Assembly (NCBI GenBank): GCA_026770585.1
Contig: MU646494.1
Coordinates: 285,560 to 296,118 of the forward strand
Length of the DNA: 10,559 bases
Source of the DNA: Baffinella frigidus
Taxonomy: Eukaryota; Cryptophyceae; Cryptomonadales; Baffinellaceae
Reading direction: 5' to 3'
The first letter of the stretch is position 1. Each line of letters begins with the position of its first letter. This document shows positions 1 to 8,700 of this stretch, in pieces. A model generated the notes under the pieces. It worked only from the letters and a program-made list of their open reading frames with translations. It was not told where the DNA came from and searched no databases. The position numbers and the translations under genes were made by a program.

Positions 1-41
1 GTGGTCCACTCATTTCCGCGGAAGCCGCCCTTGACGACGCG

Positions 42-314
42 CGTCGCCATTTCGTACCTGCGTTTCCCAGACAGAAATTTCACATCTGCACCATCCTGGA
101 GGTAACCCAGGGGCAAATCTCAAGTCAATCTCTCACAGATGCCACCCGATTCTGGTGGCATTTGTAAGAGAGTTGACTTAAGAAACCATCGATTCGCCTA
201 AAAGGTTTTCGTATCTGCATTCCCCAGAGGGCGAGAGCGTTATTGATACCCTCCACGGCTGTGGAGGGTATCAATACACGTGTTGATACCCTCCGCAGGT
301 ACGAAATGGCGACG
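42..314. mobile_element. nested foldback element at the window start
   Basis: Perfect 21-bp inverted arms, CGTCGCCATTTCGTACCTGC then G (42-62) against 294-314. Two further foldbacks lie inside: 122-179 (AAGTCAATCTCTCACAGATG opposite AGAGAGTTGACTT) and 241-276 (TATTGATACCCTCCAC, 4-base loop, perfect complement). A third TTGATACCCTCC is at 283. No coding content. Confidence 0.78.
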
Positions 315-352
315 TGTTCCCCGCACGGAGGTGCCGCACACCAAAACGCATC

Positions 353-548
353 CCACCCTGGAGGGGACTTGCGGCCAATCCCGAATAACCCCTTATCGCA
401 AAAGTTGACATGATTTATACCACTAAAATACATATTAGACCTTTTTGTACCAGATCCATTCATCACGGGCACGCCACATTGTGGCGGCATCTCCAAGGGG
501 AGTTGACTTAATAATGCTCAAAATACCATAATGTTCCATCCAGGGTGG
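353..548. repeat. possible foldback with CCACCCTGGA ends
   Basis: CCACCCTGGA (353-362) and TCCAGGGTGG (539-548) are perfect but short. The interior has the CGCCACATTGTGGCG palindrome (472) and AGTTGACTTAA. The remainder to about 630 shows nothing recognisable. Confidence 0.35.
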
Positions 549-630
549 CTGTTCTTGCAAAACAACAGGCGGGGGCGGCCAACAAGCTGACGTCGGGATC
601 CGTCGCGCGCGATCAACCCCTTAGTGCCAC

Positions 631-778
631 AAGCTAACGCCAGCGGACCCCTTAGCCTACGGTAGGAACCCCCCCTCCTCCTACGACGTTTAAAACAAAA
701 AGGTCTTTAAAAGTCGTAGGAGGGGGGCTCCTACCGTAGGCAATCCGTAGGCTCTAAGTACTTCGCTGGCGTTAGCTT
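631..778. mobile_element. foldback with AAGCTAACGCCAGCG ends and CCTACGGTAGG core
   Basis: Perfect 15-bp inverted ends (631-645, 764-778) enclose a second strong inverted pair, GCCTACGGTAGGA (654) with TCCTACCGTAGGC (729), extended by CCTCCTCCTACGAC and GTCGTAGGAGG. 148 bp, non-coding. Confidence 0.82.
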
Positions 779-779
779 T

Positions 780-1890
780 TCAGACGACCCTGGGCGGATC
801 GGGATGGCAGAGGTGGGGCGGCGCGCTCACTCGCTGTATTGCTCTCCCTTCCCAGTCGAGCTCAGGGACGAGTGCTCCCCTTTGGCGTCGTCGGCAGCCA
901 TGGAAAGCGGCCGCAGTCCCCCCCTGGTCAAGACGGACCGTGGAAAGGGGCTCGTCTGTGGAGATATCCTCGAGGAGATGAAACGGGGCAGGTGGGCTGG
1001 CGGCGCAAAACACGTGGAGGGTGCTGGGGCGCCGAGGAGTGCCGCGGCGAGGAGAGCGTGTGCAGATCGGATCGAGACCCCGTGTCTAACCCCGAACGAG
1101 AGCATGGTGGAACGATCCCGCGACTCTCCCTGCACGATTTGATGGTCAAATCGGGCAGGTTCTTCCACAAGTTCGGGGTCTGAAAGAGGGGTAGTTCAGA
1201 AAGCCATCCAGGACTGATTTCCGAGACACAAGAGAGGAAGGAGGCCGAAGCCTCGATCCTAGACGATGGGATTGATGAGGGGCAGACGCCCCACCTCCAC
1301 TGGGACCCTGGCTAGGGCCATCCCCGCGCTGCTCGCCGCCGCCCTCTGCTCCGAGGCAACCCCCCTTGCCCCGCCTCTTCCGGGGGGCTTCCTTCCCCCA
1401 ACCTTCGATTACAGCTTTCCGGAGCGTCCCTTCCACCCTGGCTCCTTTCCGGGAGAGGGCAGCTGGTTGGGTGAGCCGTGGGCTTCTCGGAGCCGCGTGG
1501 CTCGCCGCATTCCTAGTCGTGTAGAGCATCGAAGTGCACGGCGCCATCCCATGCTTTTGCTGCGGATTTGCACCAGCTCTCCCCGAGTACACCGCAAGGC
1601 TCAGCGGGGAATGGGCTAGAGAGGCGGTCTGCGGCGGTGTCCAGCCCCCACAGCGATATCAGCTGCACTAGAATATCCCGCATGCTTGCCTGCTGCAAAA
1701 TCCGTACACGTGCGATGTGCTCCCACGCGGCCCATTCCGATGCCAGCGGCAGGGTACAAATTCTGGGGAGGATTTTTTGCGGCAGCCGTGGCGCCTAGCG
1801 CTCCCGCGGAATGGGAATCTCCAGGCGCAGATTAGCCTCTGCAGGGATCGCTATAGGACATACGGCTGGCTGACGGAACGCCGGAACTAG
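780..1890. other. GC-rich stretch, no supported gene
   Basis: Several overlapping ORFs of 60-150 codons occur on both strands (for example + 1266-1619, - 1146-1592, - 827-1168). None shows a recognisable domain, they overlap one another, and GC-rich DNA gives such ORFs by chance. A possible leader peptide on the minus strand (1105 down to 827) is treated as a finding only. Confidence 0.6.
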
Positions 1891-2003
1891 TCTGGGCGCT
1901 TCTCAGCTAGGCAAATCAGGCAGGCACACCAGCTTGAGCAGAGAGGGGAGGGGCGGGTGCTCTCTGCTGTCCCACCACACGGACCCTGGATCACACAGGG
2001 CAT
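1891..2003 (+). repeat. direct repeat, copy 1
   Basis: TCTGGGCGCTTCTCAGCTAG then GCAAATCAGGCAGGC through GCAGAGAGGGGAGGGGCGGG to CCACCACAC; repeated at 2196-2311, offset about 305 bp. Confidence 0.9.
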
Positions 2004-2118
2004 CACAACTTGAGAATAGTCCGCCAGGTCAAGCTAGGAGACGTACCGTGGAACTCATGCTGACGCGGTACTCGGGGGGTCCCAGCGAGTGTCCTAGCTC
2101 TGCCTCACTCGGGTTGAC

Positions 2119-2166
2119 CGACTGTACTCAAGTTGGCACGCTGGGTTTGCGGTACAAATCCGGCAT
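2119..2166 (-). repeat. diverged 40-bp element upstream of the gene
   Basis: GACTGTACTCAAGTTGGCAC then GCTGGGTTTGCGGTACAAAT resembles the intronic minus-orientation copies, but the far end has decayed. A half-element (CAACTTGAGAATAGTCCGCC) lies at 2007-2026. The family is thus not confined to introns of this gene. Confidence 0.65.
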
Positions 2167-2195
2167 GCGCACCGCGTTTCTAGACGACCCTGCAG

Positions 2196-2311
2196 TCCGG
2201 GCGCTTCTCAGCTAGGCAAATCAGGCAGGCTCACCAGCTAGCTGAGCAGAGAGGGGAGGGGCGGGCGCTCTCTGCTCTCCCACCACACTGGCCCTGGAGC
2301 ACACGTGGCAT
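2196..2311 (+). repeat. direct repeat, copy 2
   Basis: Second copy of the 1891-2003 segment with small indels (CCAGCTAGCTGAGCAGAG against CCAGCTTGAGCAGAG). GGCATGCRCACCGCGTTTC also recurs at 2162 and 2308. No gene content recognised. Confidence 0.9.
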
Positions 2312-2700
2312 GCACACCGCGTTTCAGGACGAACTCGCAGCGTCCCCCGCCCGAAAGCAGTCTCATGGTGTTGTGATCCATCACATGACCGTCTGCGTTA
2401 TGTGGGGGGGGGGGTTGCGGTGTGCGGTGCCGCTACGCACACCTGCCTGACCCACGGACGCTGCCACCGTGTCGTCACCCTCACCCCAGGACCCGAAACC
2501 CGACACCCGAAACTTTGGGTTATGGACCCTGCACCTCCGCGTGGGTCTGCTGACGCTGTTCTCACGACTGTTTCACGCATCTGATGCTCAAGTAGCATGA
2601 TTGATACCATGAAAAATGAGATCCCGGTTCACGGACACATCGCGCCCTGTATCATCATCAACCTAGCACAACCCCCTAACCCCCTCACCCCCAACAGACC
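2312..2700 (+). promoter_or_regulatory. presumed 5' flank / promoter region of ispG
   Basis: The 389 bp before the start codon hold a run of ten G (2404-2413) and AACCCGACACCCGAAAC-type repeats near 2495-2520. No clear TATA box or other core element is seen, so assignment rests on position alone. Confidence 0.35.
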
Positions 2701-2787
2701 ATGGCGTTCTCGCTGGGCCCGGCGCTGCCGGCAATGCGGCTCCGCACCTCTACCTCCGCGCGCCTCTCCAGCCTCACCATGAACTCC
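2701..2787 (+). CDS. ispG: ispG exon 1: start codon and transit-peptide-like leader
   Basis: Encodes 29 residues beginning MAFSLGPALPAMRLRTSTSA and ending LTMNS. The leader has no acidic residue and is rich in Ser, Thr, Arg, Ala and Leu, as expected of a chloroplast transit peptide. It lacks a clear long hydrophobic core, so a bipartite signal-plus-transit leader of a secondary plastid is not obvious. The exon ends at a GTACGT donor (2788). The junction ATGAACTCC|GTACGTCCCCTA recurs several times in intron 1, which supports the position of this boundary. An additional upstream non-coding or coding exon cannot be excluded. Confidence 0.75.
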
Positions 2788-5700
2788 GTACGTCCCCTAG
2801 CGCTGCACACCAGTCAACGTGGGCCCAGTAATTTTGTGCACGTGATGAGCTCATCACGTGATGCGCTTTGTGAACGTGATGAGGTATTTTGTGAACGTGA
2901 TGAGGCACGTCCCCTCTCTACTGTTGCATCCGTCGGGTTGACCTGGCGAACTATTCGCGGGAACGAGCCCGGGCGCAACAGATTGGTGCGAGAGAATAGA
3001 CTGGGCTTCTCGCCCGTCCGCGGGGCCTCCCGCATCAGCATGAACTCCGTACGTCCCCTAGCTGTGTCCCAGTCTATTTCATCTCCCCGATTTGCTTCCC
3101 CCGGGCTCGTTTCCGCTCGAAAGTTGCCGGGTTTGTACCGCACACCCAGAATGTCAACCTAGCAATAGTCCGCCATCAGCGTCCTCGGTGCGACCCGCCT
3201 CAGCATGAACTCCGTACGTCGCCTCTTATAGAGCGGAAAATAGCTCTGTACGTCCCCTAGCGCTGCATCCGTCGGGTTGACCTGGCGGACTATCCGCGGG
3301 CCCAGGTGCACCAGATTGGTGAGAGAAAATAGACTGGGCTTCTCCCCCATTCTCGGGGCGTCCCGTTTGAGCGTTATGAGCTCCGTGCGTCCCCTCTGCA
3401 TCAGTCTATGTGGGCCCGGTGATGTGGTGCGCCCGGGCTCTTTCCCGCTCCAAAGTTGACGGATTTACACCGAACACCCCAGGATGTCAACTTACGAATA
3501 GTCCGCCAGCATGGTGAGTTCCGCGGTACGTCTCCTAGCGGACTATTCTCAAGTTGACATCTGCCGGGTTCGCGGTACAAATCCGTCAACTTTGGCGCAG
3601 GAAAGAGCCCGGGCACACCAGATTGGTGCGGCCAAATAGACTGGGCTTCTCCCCCGTCCTCGGGGCGCCAGGATGTCAACTTATGCCCCAGGATGTCAAC
3701 TTACGAATAGTCCGCCTTGGCATGATGAGCGCCGCGGAACCACGCCAGATTCTTGGAAGGGGTTGCCAAAAGTCAATTTCCCCTCAAGGCAGTGGCTTTC
3801 AAAAGTCAACAGTCCCTTCCTGTGGTGCTTTACAAAATTCAACCCCCTCCAATCTGGCGTGGTACGTCCCCTTGTCTCAGTCGAGTTTTATCTCCGTATA
3901 TTTAGCGAAATACACTGCCAGGTCGGAGATTTTGTAAAAGTCAATTCACCCTCACAATCTGTCAACTTAGAAACGAGGTACCCAGATTGGGTACTTCGAA
4001 AATTGATTTTCGCCTTGAGTTGACTAATACAAAAACTCCTCCCTAGCATTGAAATAGACGGAGATAGCTAAATAGCCGGCTGAGTAGACGGAGACCAAAA
4101 TCGCAGCTTGTGAGATGATCCTTGCTGGACGTGCTATCCACACGGTGGACTACGAACCTTTTATCAAATGTCAACTTACCCTGTGGGCAGTTAACTTGAC
4201 GGATTTTCTAATGCAAATTGGTCACGTAACACCCCGGAATACGGGGTCAACGAAACCCTCGTAGCCCACCGAGTGGTTACCATGAATTCTTGGAGTTTTC
4301 CGGTAGGCGTGTCAACCCTCATCCCTAAACCCTAATCCCCAAACCCTAGTCCCTAAACCCTAATCCCTAAACCCTAATCACTAAAGCCTAACCCCGAACA
4401 CCTAACCCGCGCACCACACACCCTCACCCCCTCCTCAAACCCCCCTTCCACGCGGCAGTCGCCAAAGGTCTCGTTTACGCGGCAGATCGAGTGCCGAGTG
4501 TCAGTCATTTCCCTCTACAAACGCCCGAATTTCAGGCACGTGCCAAGGGAAAGGGCAACATCTCCAGCCTCAATCTGATCCACCTTGGGCGTCTGGCAGA
4601 GCCCGAAGGTGTCGTTCGTGAGGCAGACGGACGCGTCGACGAAGATGGCACACAAGCAGAAGACGCTCAACAAGTACTGCGAGAGCGTGTACAAGACCGA
4701 GCGCCGCAAGACCCGCACGGTACGAAACCCAGCGTGTCAACTTGAGTTAGCGGACTATTGTTAAGTTGACACGCTGGGTTCCCCGTACACATTCGTCCAC
4801 TTTGGAGCGGGGAAAGTACTGCGAGAGCGTGTACACGACCGAGCGCCGCACGACCCGCACGGTATCCTTAGTGGACTATTGTTAAGTTGACACGCTGGGT
4901 TCCCCGTAAAAATTCATCCACTTTGGAGCGGAGGATGGCAGGCAAGCAGAAGACGCTCAATAAGTACTGCGAGAGCGTGTACAAGACCGAGCGCCGCAAG
5001 ACCCGCACGGCACCACTTTAGACGTGATGCTGGTCAATCAAAAGTTACCGTAAGGGTATCCTTGCGTTGCCTCCCACGCCAGGGCTCAAGTCAACGACGA
5101 CAGATCTGTCGCGGATAAGGCGTCGGTTTCCCTCGATCATTCTGGCGTGGTCAGTTGAGCTAGCGGACTATTGTTAAGTTGACACGCTGGGTTTCCTACC
5201 GTACGAATTCGTCCACTCTGGAGCGGGGACGAGCCCGGGCTTGCTAAATTGGTGAGCGTTTTTTCGGTTGAACGACTATTCTCAAGTTGACACGCTGAGT
5301 TTGCCGTACAAATTGGTCCACTTTGGAGCGAGGACCAGCCCGGGCGCACGAAACTGGTGAGCTCAAACAGACTCCAACCGTTTTCAAGACCCAGCGCCGC
5401 AACGGTACCACTCGCGGCTGGAAAGATTGTGTTAATTAAACCCCATTTCCCCTAAAAATCGTACCCGCACTATCCCTTAAGTGCCCAGCCGGTCAAATTT
5501 GACCGCCAAGAGGTCCTAGGCAGGTCCTAGGGCCCTACCGTAGGGCGTATGAGCCTACGGGCCACTTAAGGGATACGCCTCCCCCGCTCCGCCGTGCTTA
5601 TCCAGGGAACCCTATTTTTCTTTCATTTTCTGGCAACGAAAATTACTCAACAATTCGTGCTTGCTAGTAAATATCAAAGCATTTGTGTAGTTATTTTCGT

Positions 5701-8700
5701 TGCCAGGAAATGAAAGAAAAAATGGGTTCTCCGGTTAAGCGCGGACGTGCCGATCGGGTGCGAGCATCCCTAAACCCTAAACCCTAAACCCTAAACCCTG
5801 AACCCTAAACCCTAAACCCTAAACCCTAAACCCTAAACCCTAAACATGTCCAATTTCAAAAATAAATCAATAATTGTCATACAGTTGGGCGTTAAAATTG
5901 AGCATGTTCCCGGGTGAAACCCGAAACCGGAACGCAGGTGCACTGTGCCGACCCGAACCCCGAATCTCGAATCCCGAAACCCCAAAACCCAAAACCCAAA
6001 CCCAACCCCCTCAACCCAAAACCCGAAATACAGGTGCACTGTGGGGACGTGCCGATCCGAAACCCCAAACCCTAACCCCGAAATCCTACCGCAGGTGCAC
6101 TGAATCCCGAAACCCGAAACCCGAAACCCCGAAACCTGAAACCCGAAACCCGAAACGCAGGTGCACTGCGGCGACGTGCCGACCGGGAGCTCGCTCCCGA
6201 TCGCGCTTGCTTGTAACCCTATTTAGTACCACGCCAGAGTCTTCGAAGGGGTTGCCAAAAGTCAATTTTCCCACAAGGGCAATGGTTTTCAAAAGTCAAA
6301 CGCGCACATATGTGCGCGGTTTCATATTTTTCCCCTTCCTCCACTCTGGCGTGGTAAGTCGTGTGAGCAAGTTCTAACAGCGTACGACGAACGTACAAGC
6401 CTTCTGAAAATCAATCAATCTTGATCCATCAAAGTGATCAAGCCCAAACCCCCCAAGCCCCAAACCCCAACCACCAACCCCAAACCCTGACCCGTTGAGC
6501 CTGCCGCAGGTGCACTGCGGGGACGTGCCGATCGAGAGCGAGCACCCGATCGCGCTCCAGACCATGACCAACGCCCAAGATTTTAGGACAGAGTGCCGTA
6601 TAGTAAAAAAACGGAATCCGGGGATTTTGAAAGTTCATAAGTTGACGTTCTCCCCAGAGAAATTCCGAAAAATCGGAAAGTTGGTACACATTCCGTGTGA
6701 ACTGACTTGTTTTCCTTGTTTGTCTGCCGCAGGTGCACTGCGGGGACGTGCCGATTGGGAGCGAGCACCCGGTCGCGCTCCAGACCATGACCACCGCCCT
6801 CACCACCGACGTCCAGGTTCTCACCCCGAAACCCCGAAACCCAAAACTCGAAACCGGACTTTCGAAACCCGAAACCGGACTTCCGAAACCCGAAACCCGG
6901 AACTCGGAACCCGAAACCCGAAAACCGGAACCCTCACCACCGACGTTCAGGTTTCTGTGGGGAACTCCCAGCTCTGTATACGTATATGTACGTATTCACA
7001 TAGAAACGTATACAGCCTATTTTATAAATATATATGTAAATATGTAAATGCGTATATACGTATACAGTCTATTTGGATACGTATATATGCGTATTTACAT
7101 ATATGCATGTATCTATATATGCATGTTGTATGAATAACGTTTGGTGTTTCGCAGGGGTCGATCGACCAGGTGATACGCTGCGCCGACGCGGGCGTATACA
7201 GTACATATATATATACTATCTGAAAAACGCGTATACTATGTGAATAACGGTCGTGTGTCATATATATACTGGTGAATAACGCTGTGTCGTATACATACTG
7301 GCCGATAACCTGTTTCGCGTGGCAAGGGTCGATCGACCAGGTGATGCGCTGCGCCCAGCTCGTGCGCCTCACCGTCCAGGGCCGCGCTCGTATCTCTCCT
7401 AGCGGCACCAGCGCGCGTATACGTATATCATACTATCTGAACAACGCGTATACTATATGAATAACGTGTGTTACCTATATATACTGGCGTGTGTTACATA
7501 TATATACTGGTGAATAACGCGGCGCGTGTGTTTTCTCGCAGGGGTCGATCGACCAGGTGATGCGGTGTGCCGACGCGGGCGCGCAGCTCGTCCGCCTCAC
7601 CGTCCAGGGCCAGCGCGAGGTGCCTTTCCCCCCTCAACCCTAGCCCCTCAACACTCAACACTCAACACTCAACCCTCCACCCTCAACCCTAGCCCCTCAA
7701 CACTCAACACGCAACCCTCCACCCTCAACCCTAGCCTCTCGACCCTCAACACTCAAAACTCAAAACTCAAAACTCAACACTCAACCCCCAACGCTCAACC
7801 CTCACCGTCCAGGGCCAGCGCGAGGTCTCACCCTAATGTCTGAATCCTTCAACCGTACACTCTGAACCCCGAAATCCCGCAACCCTTCAACCTGAACCCT
7901 CAAACCTCAACCCTGAACCCTAAACCCTGAACCCAACAAAAATAGAAACCGTGCGCCTCACCGTCCAGGGCTAGCGTGAGGTCTCCTCTACTCTCACTTC
8001 CTAGCTCGGCATGAGTAAAACTGGGCGCGCCATAAAAAACTTTGGAGCAGAAAGTCTAGTACAAAAGGGCGACGAATATGAAGCTGTGCCGAACAGAGAT
8101 TCAGTGAGGCGGAGCTAGGAAGTAGTCGGTGGCGAATTTCATACGTAAACCTTTTCAATTTCAAAAATTGGTTTTAATGAAAATTACTACACGTTTGCTT
8201 TAATATTACTAGTAAACAGTGTTCTGAGTAGTAAAGTAAACATTGTTCTGGGTAGTAAATTTCACCGCCAAAGTTTTTTAAATTAAAGAGGTTTCCACAT
8301 GAAATTGTTCAAGACGCGAACAAGCGGCTGGTGTTCGAATTTACTACACAAATGCTTTACTAATCGGTGTCGGGTTTCCTAATCCCGAAACCCTGAACTC
8401 CAAACCCTGAACCCTGAACCCCAAACACTAAACACTGAACCCTAAACCCGGAAACCTGAACCCTAAACTCTAAACCCCGAACCCCACTCCCTAAACCCTA
8501 AACCCTAAACCCGAAACGCACGCAGGCGGACGCTACGATGAAGATCAAGGAGGGGCTCCCCACGGCATCTGATGAGGCCACACACAGAGGGCTACGGAGG
8601 GAATTTCGGGCGCTGAGAGCCCGAGTTTCCGTTACCTCATCCTTAGGAACCACCCTATGTCCCTACGGGTTGTCTACCGTAGGGTTCTTGAGCAGATTCT

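Larger units (their letters stand above)
2932..3174. repeat. compound foldback with exon 1 junction copy in the loop
   Basis: The left arm (about 2962-3005, GAGCCCGGGCGCAACAGATT then AGACTGGG) is inverted at about 3067-3113 (CCCAGTCTATTTCATCTCCC then CCCCCGGGCTC). Outer ends carry GGGTTGACCTGGCGAACTAT and GTCAACCTAGCAATAGTCCG. Arms are imperfect. Confidence 0.6.
2788..4599 (+). other. ispG intron 1
   Basis: Intron of 1812 bp, GTACGT to CAG. In order it holds a CGTGATGAG palindrome cluster, a compound foldback with a copy of the exon 1/donor junction in its loop, further junction copies (3197, 3371, 3508), three copies of the 40-bp AAGTTGAC element, a CCACGCCAGA foldback, two more foldbacks (3889-4066, 4130-4284), a degenerate telomere-like array and a diverged copy of the exon 2 acceptor. 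No separate gene is supported in it. Confidence 0.85.
4720..6732 (+). other. ispG intron 2
   Basis: Intron of 2013 bp, GTACGA to CAG. The left half carries repeated exon 2 ends alternating with the 40-bp element. The middle holds three foldbacks (5075-5150, 5471-5575, 5592-5744). The right half holds telomere-like arrays alternating with truncated copies of the exon 3 acceptor and start, plus one CCACGCCAGA foldback. No independent gene is supported. Confidence 0.85.
6971..7525. repeat. AT-rich TATAC repeats surrounding exon 4 copies
   Basis: GTATATACGTATAC-type low-complexity DNA. A larger unit (TACTATCTGAAAAACGCGTA, then ATATATACTGGTGAATAACG) appears at about 7209-7283 and 7426-7520. With the CGCAG|GGGTCGATC copies this looks like a repeated block of AT-rich tract, acceptor and exon 4 start. 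Confidence 0.8.

Noticed and set aside
1266-1619. 117-codon + ORF with an Ala/Leu-rich start as an upstream ispG leader exon
   Set aside because: No splice link to 2701 can be shown, it overlaps a longer minus ORF, and exon 1 already supplies a good start context and leader.
5768-5845. A true chromosome end
   Set aside because: The CCCTAAA array is internal, short and inside an intron with exons on both sides; interstitial repeat fits better.
5874-6377. 167-codon + strand ORF rich in NPKPETPKPE
   Set aside because: It is a translation of the CCCGAAACC telomere-like array plus a foldback; composition is explained by the DNA repeat.
6510-6580. Use of this copy as the real exon 3
   Set aside because: It diverges after QTMT, changes GSEHP to ESEHP and has no donor continuing the frame; the copy at 6733 is complete.
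7526-7843. 105-codon ORF containing STLNTQPSTLN repeats
   Set aside because: It is a read-through of exon 4 in another frame into the CTCAACACT minisatellite.
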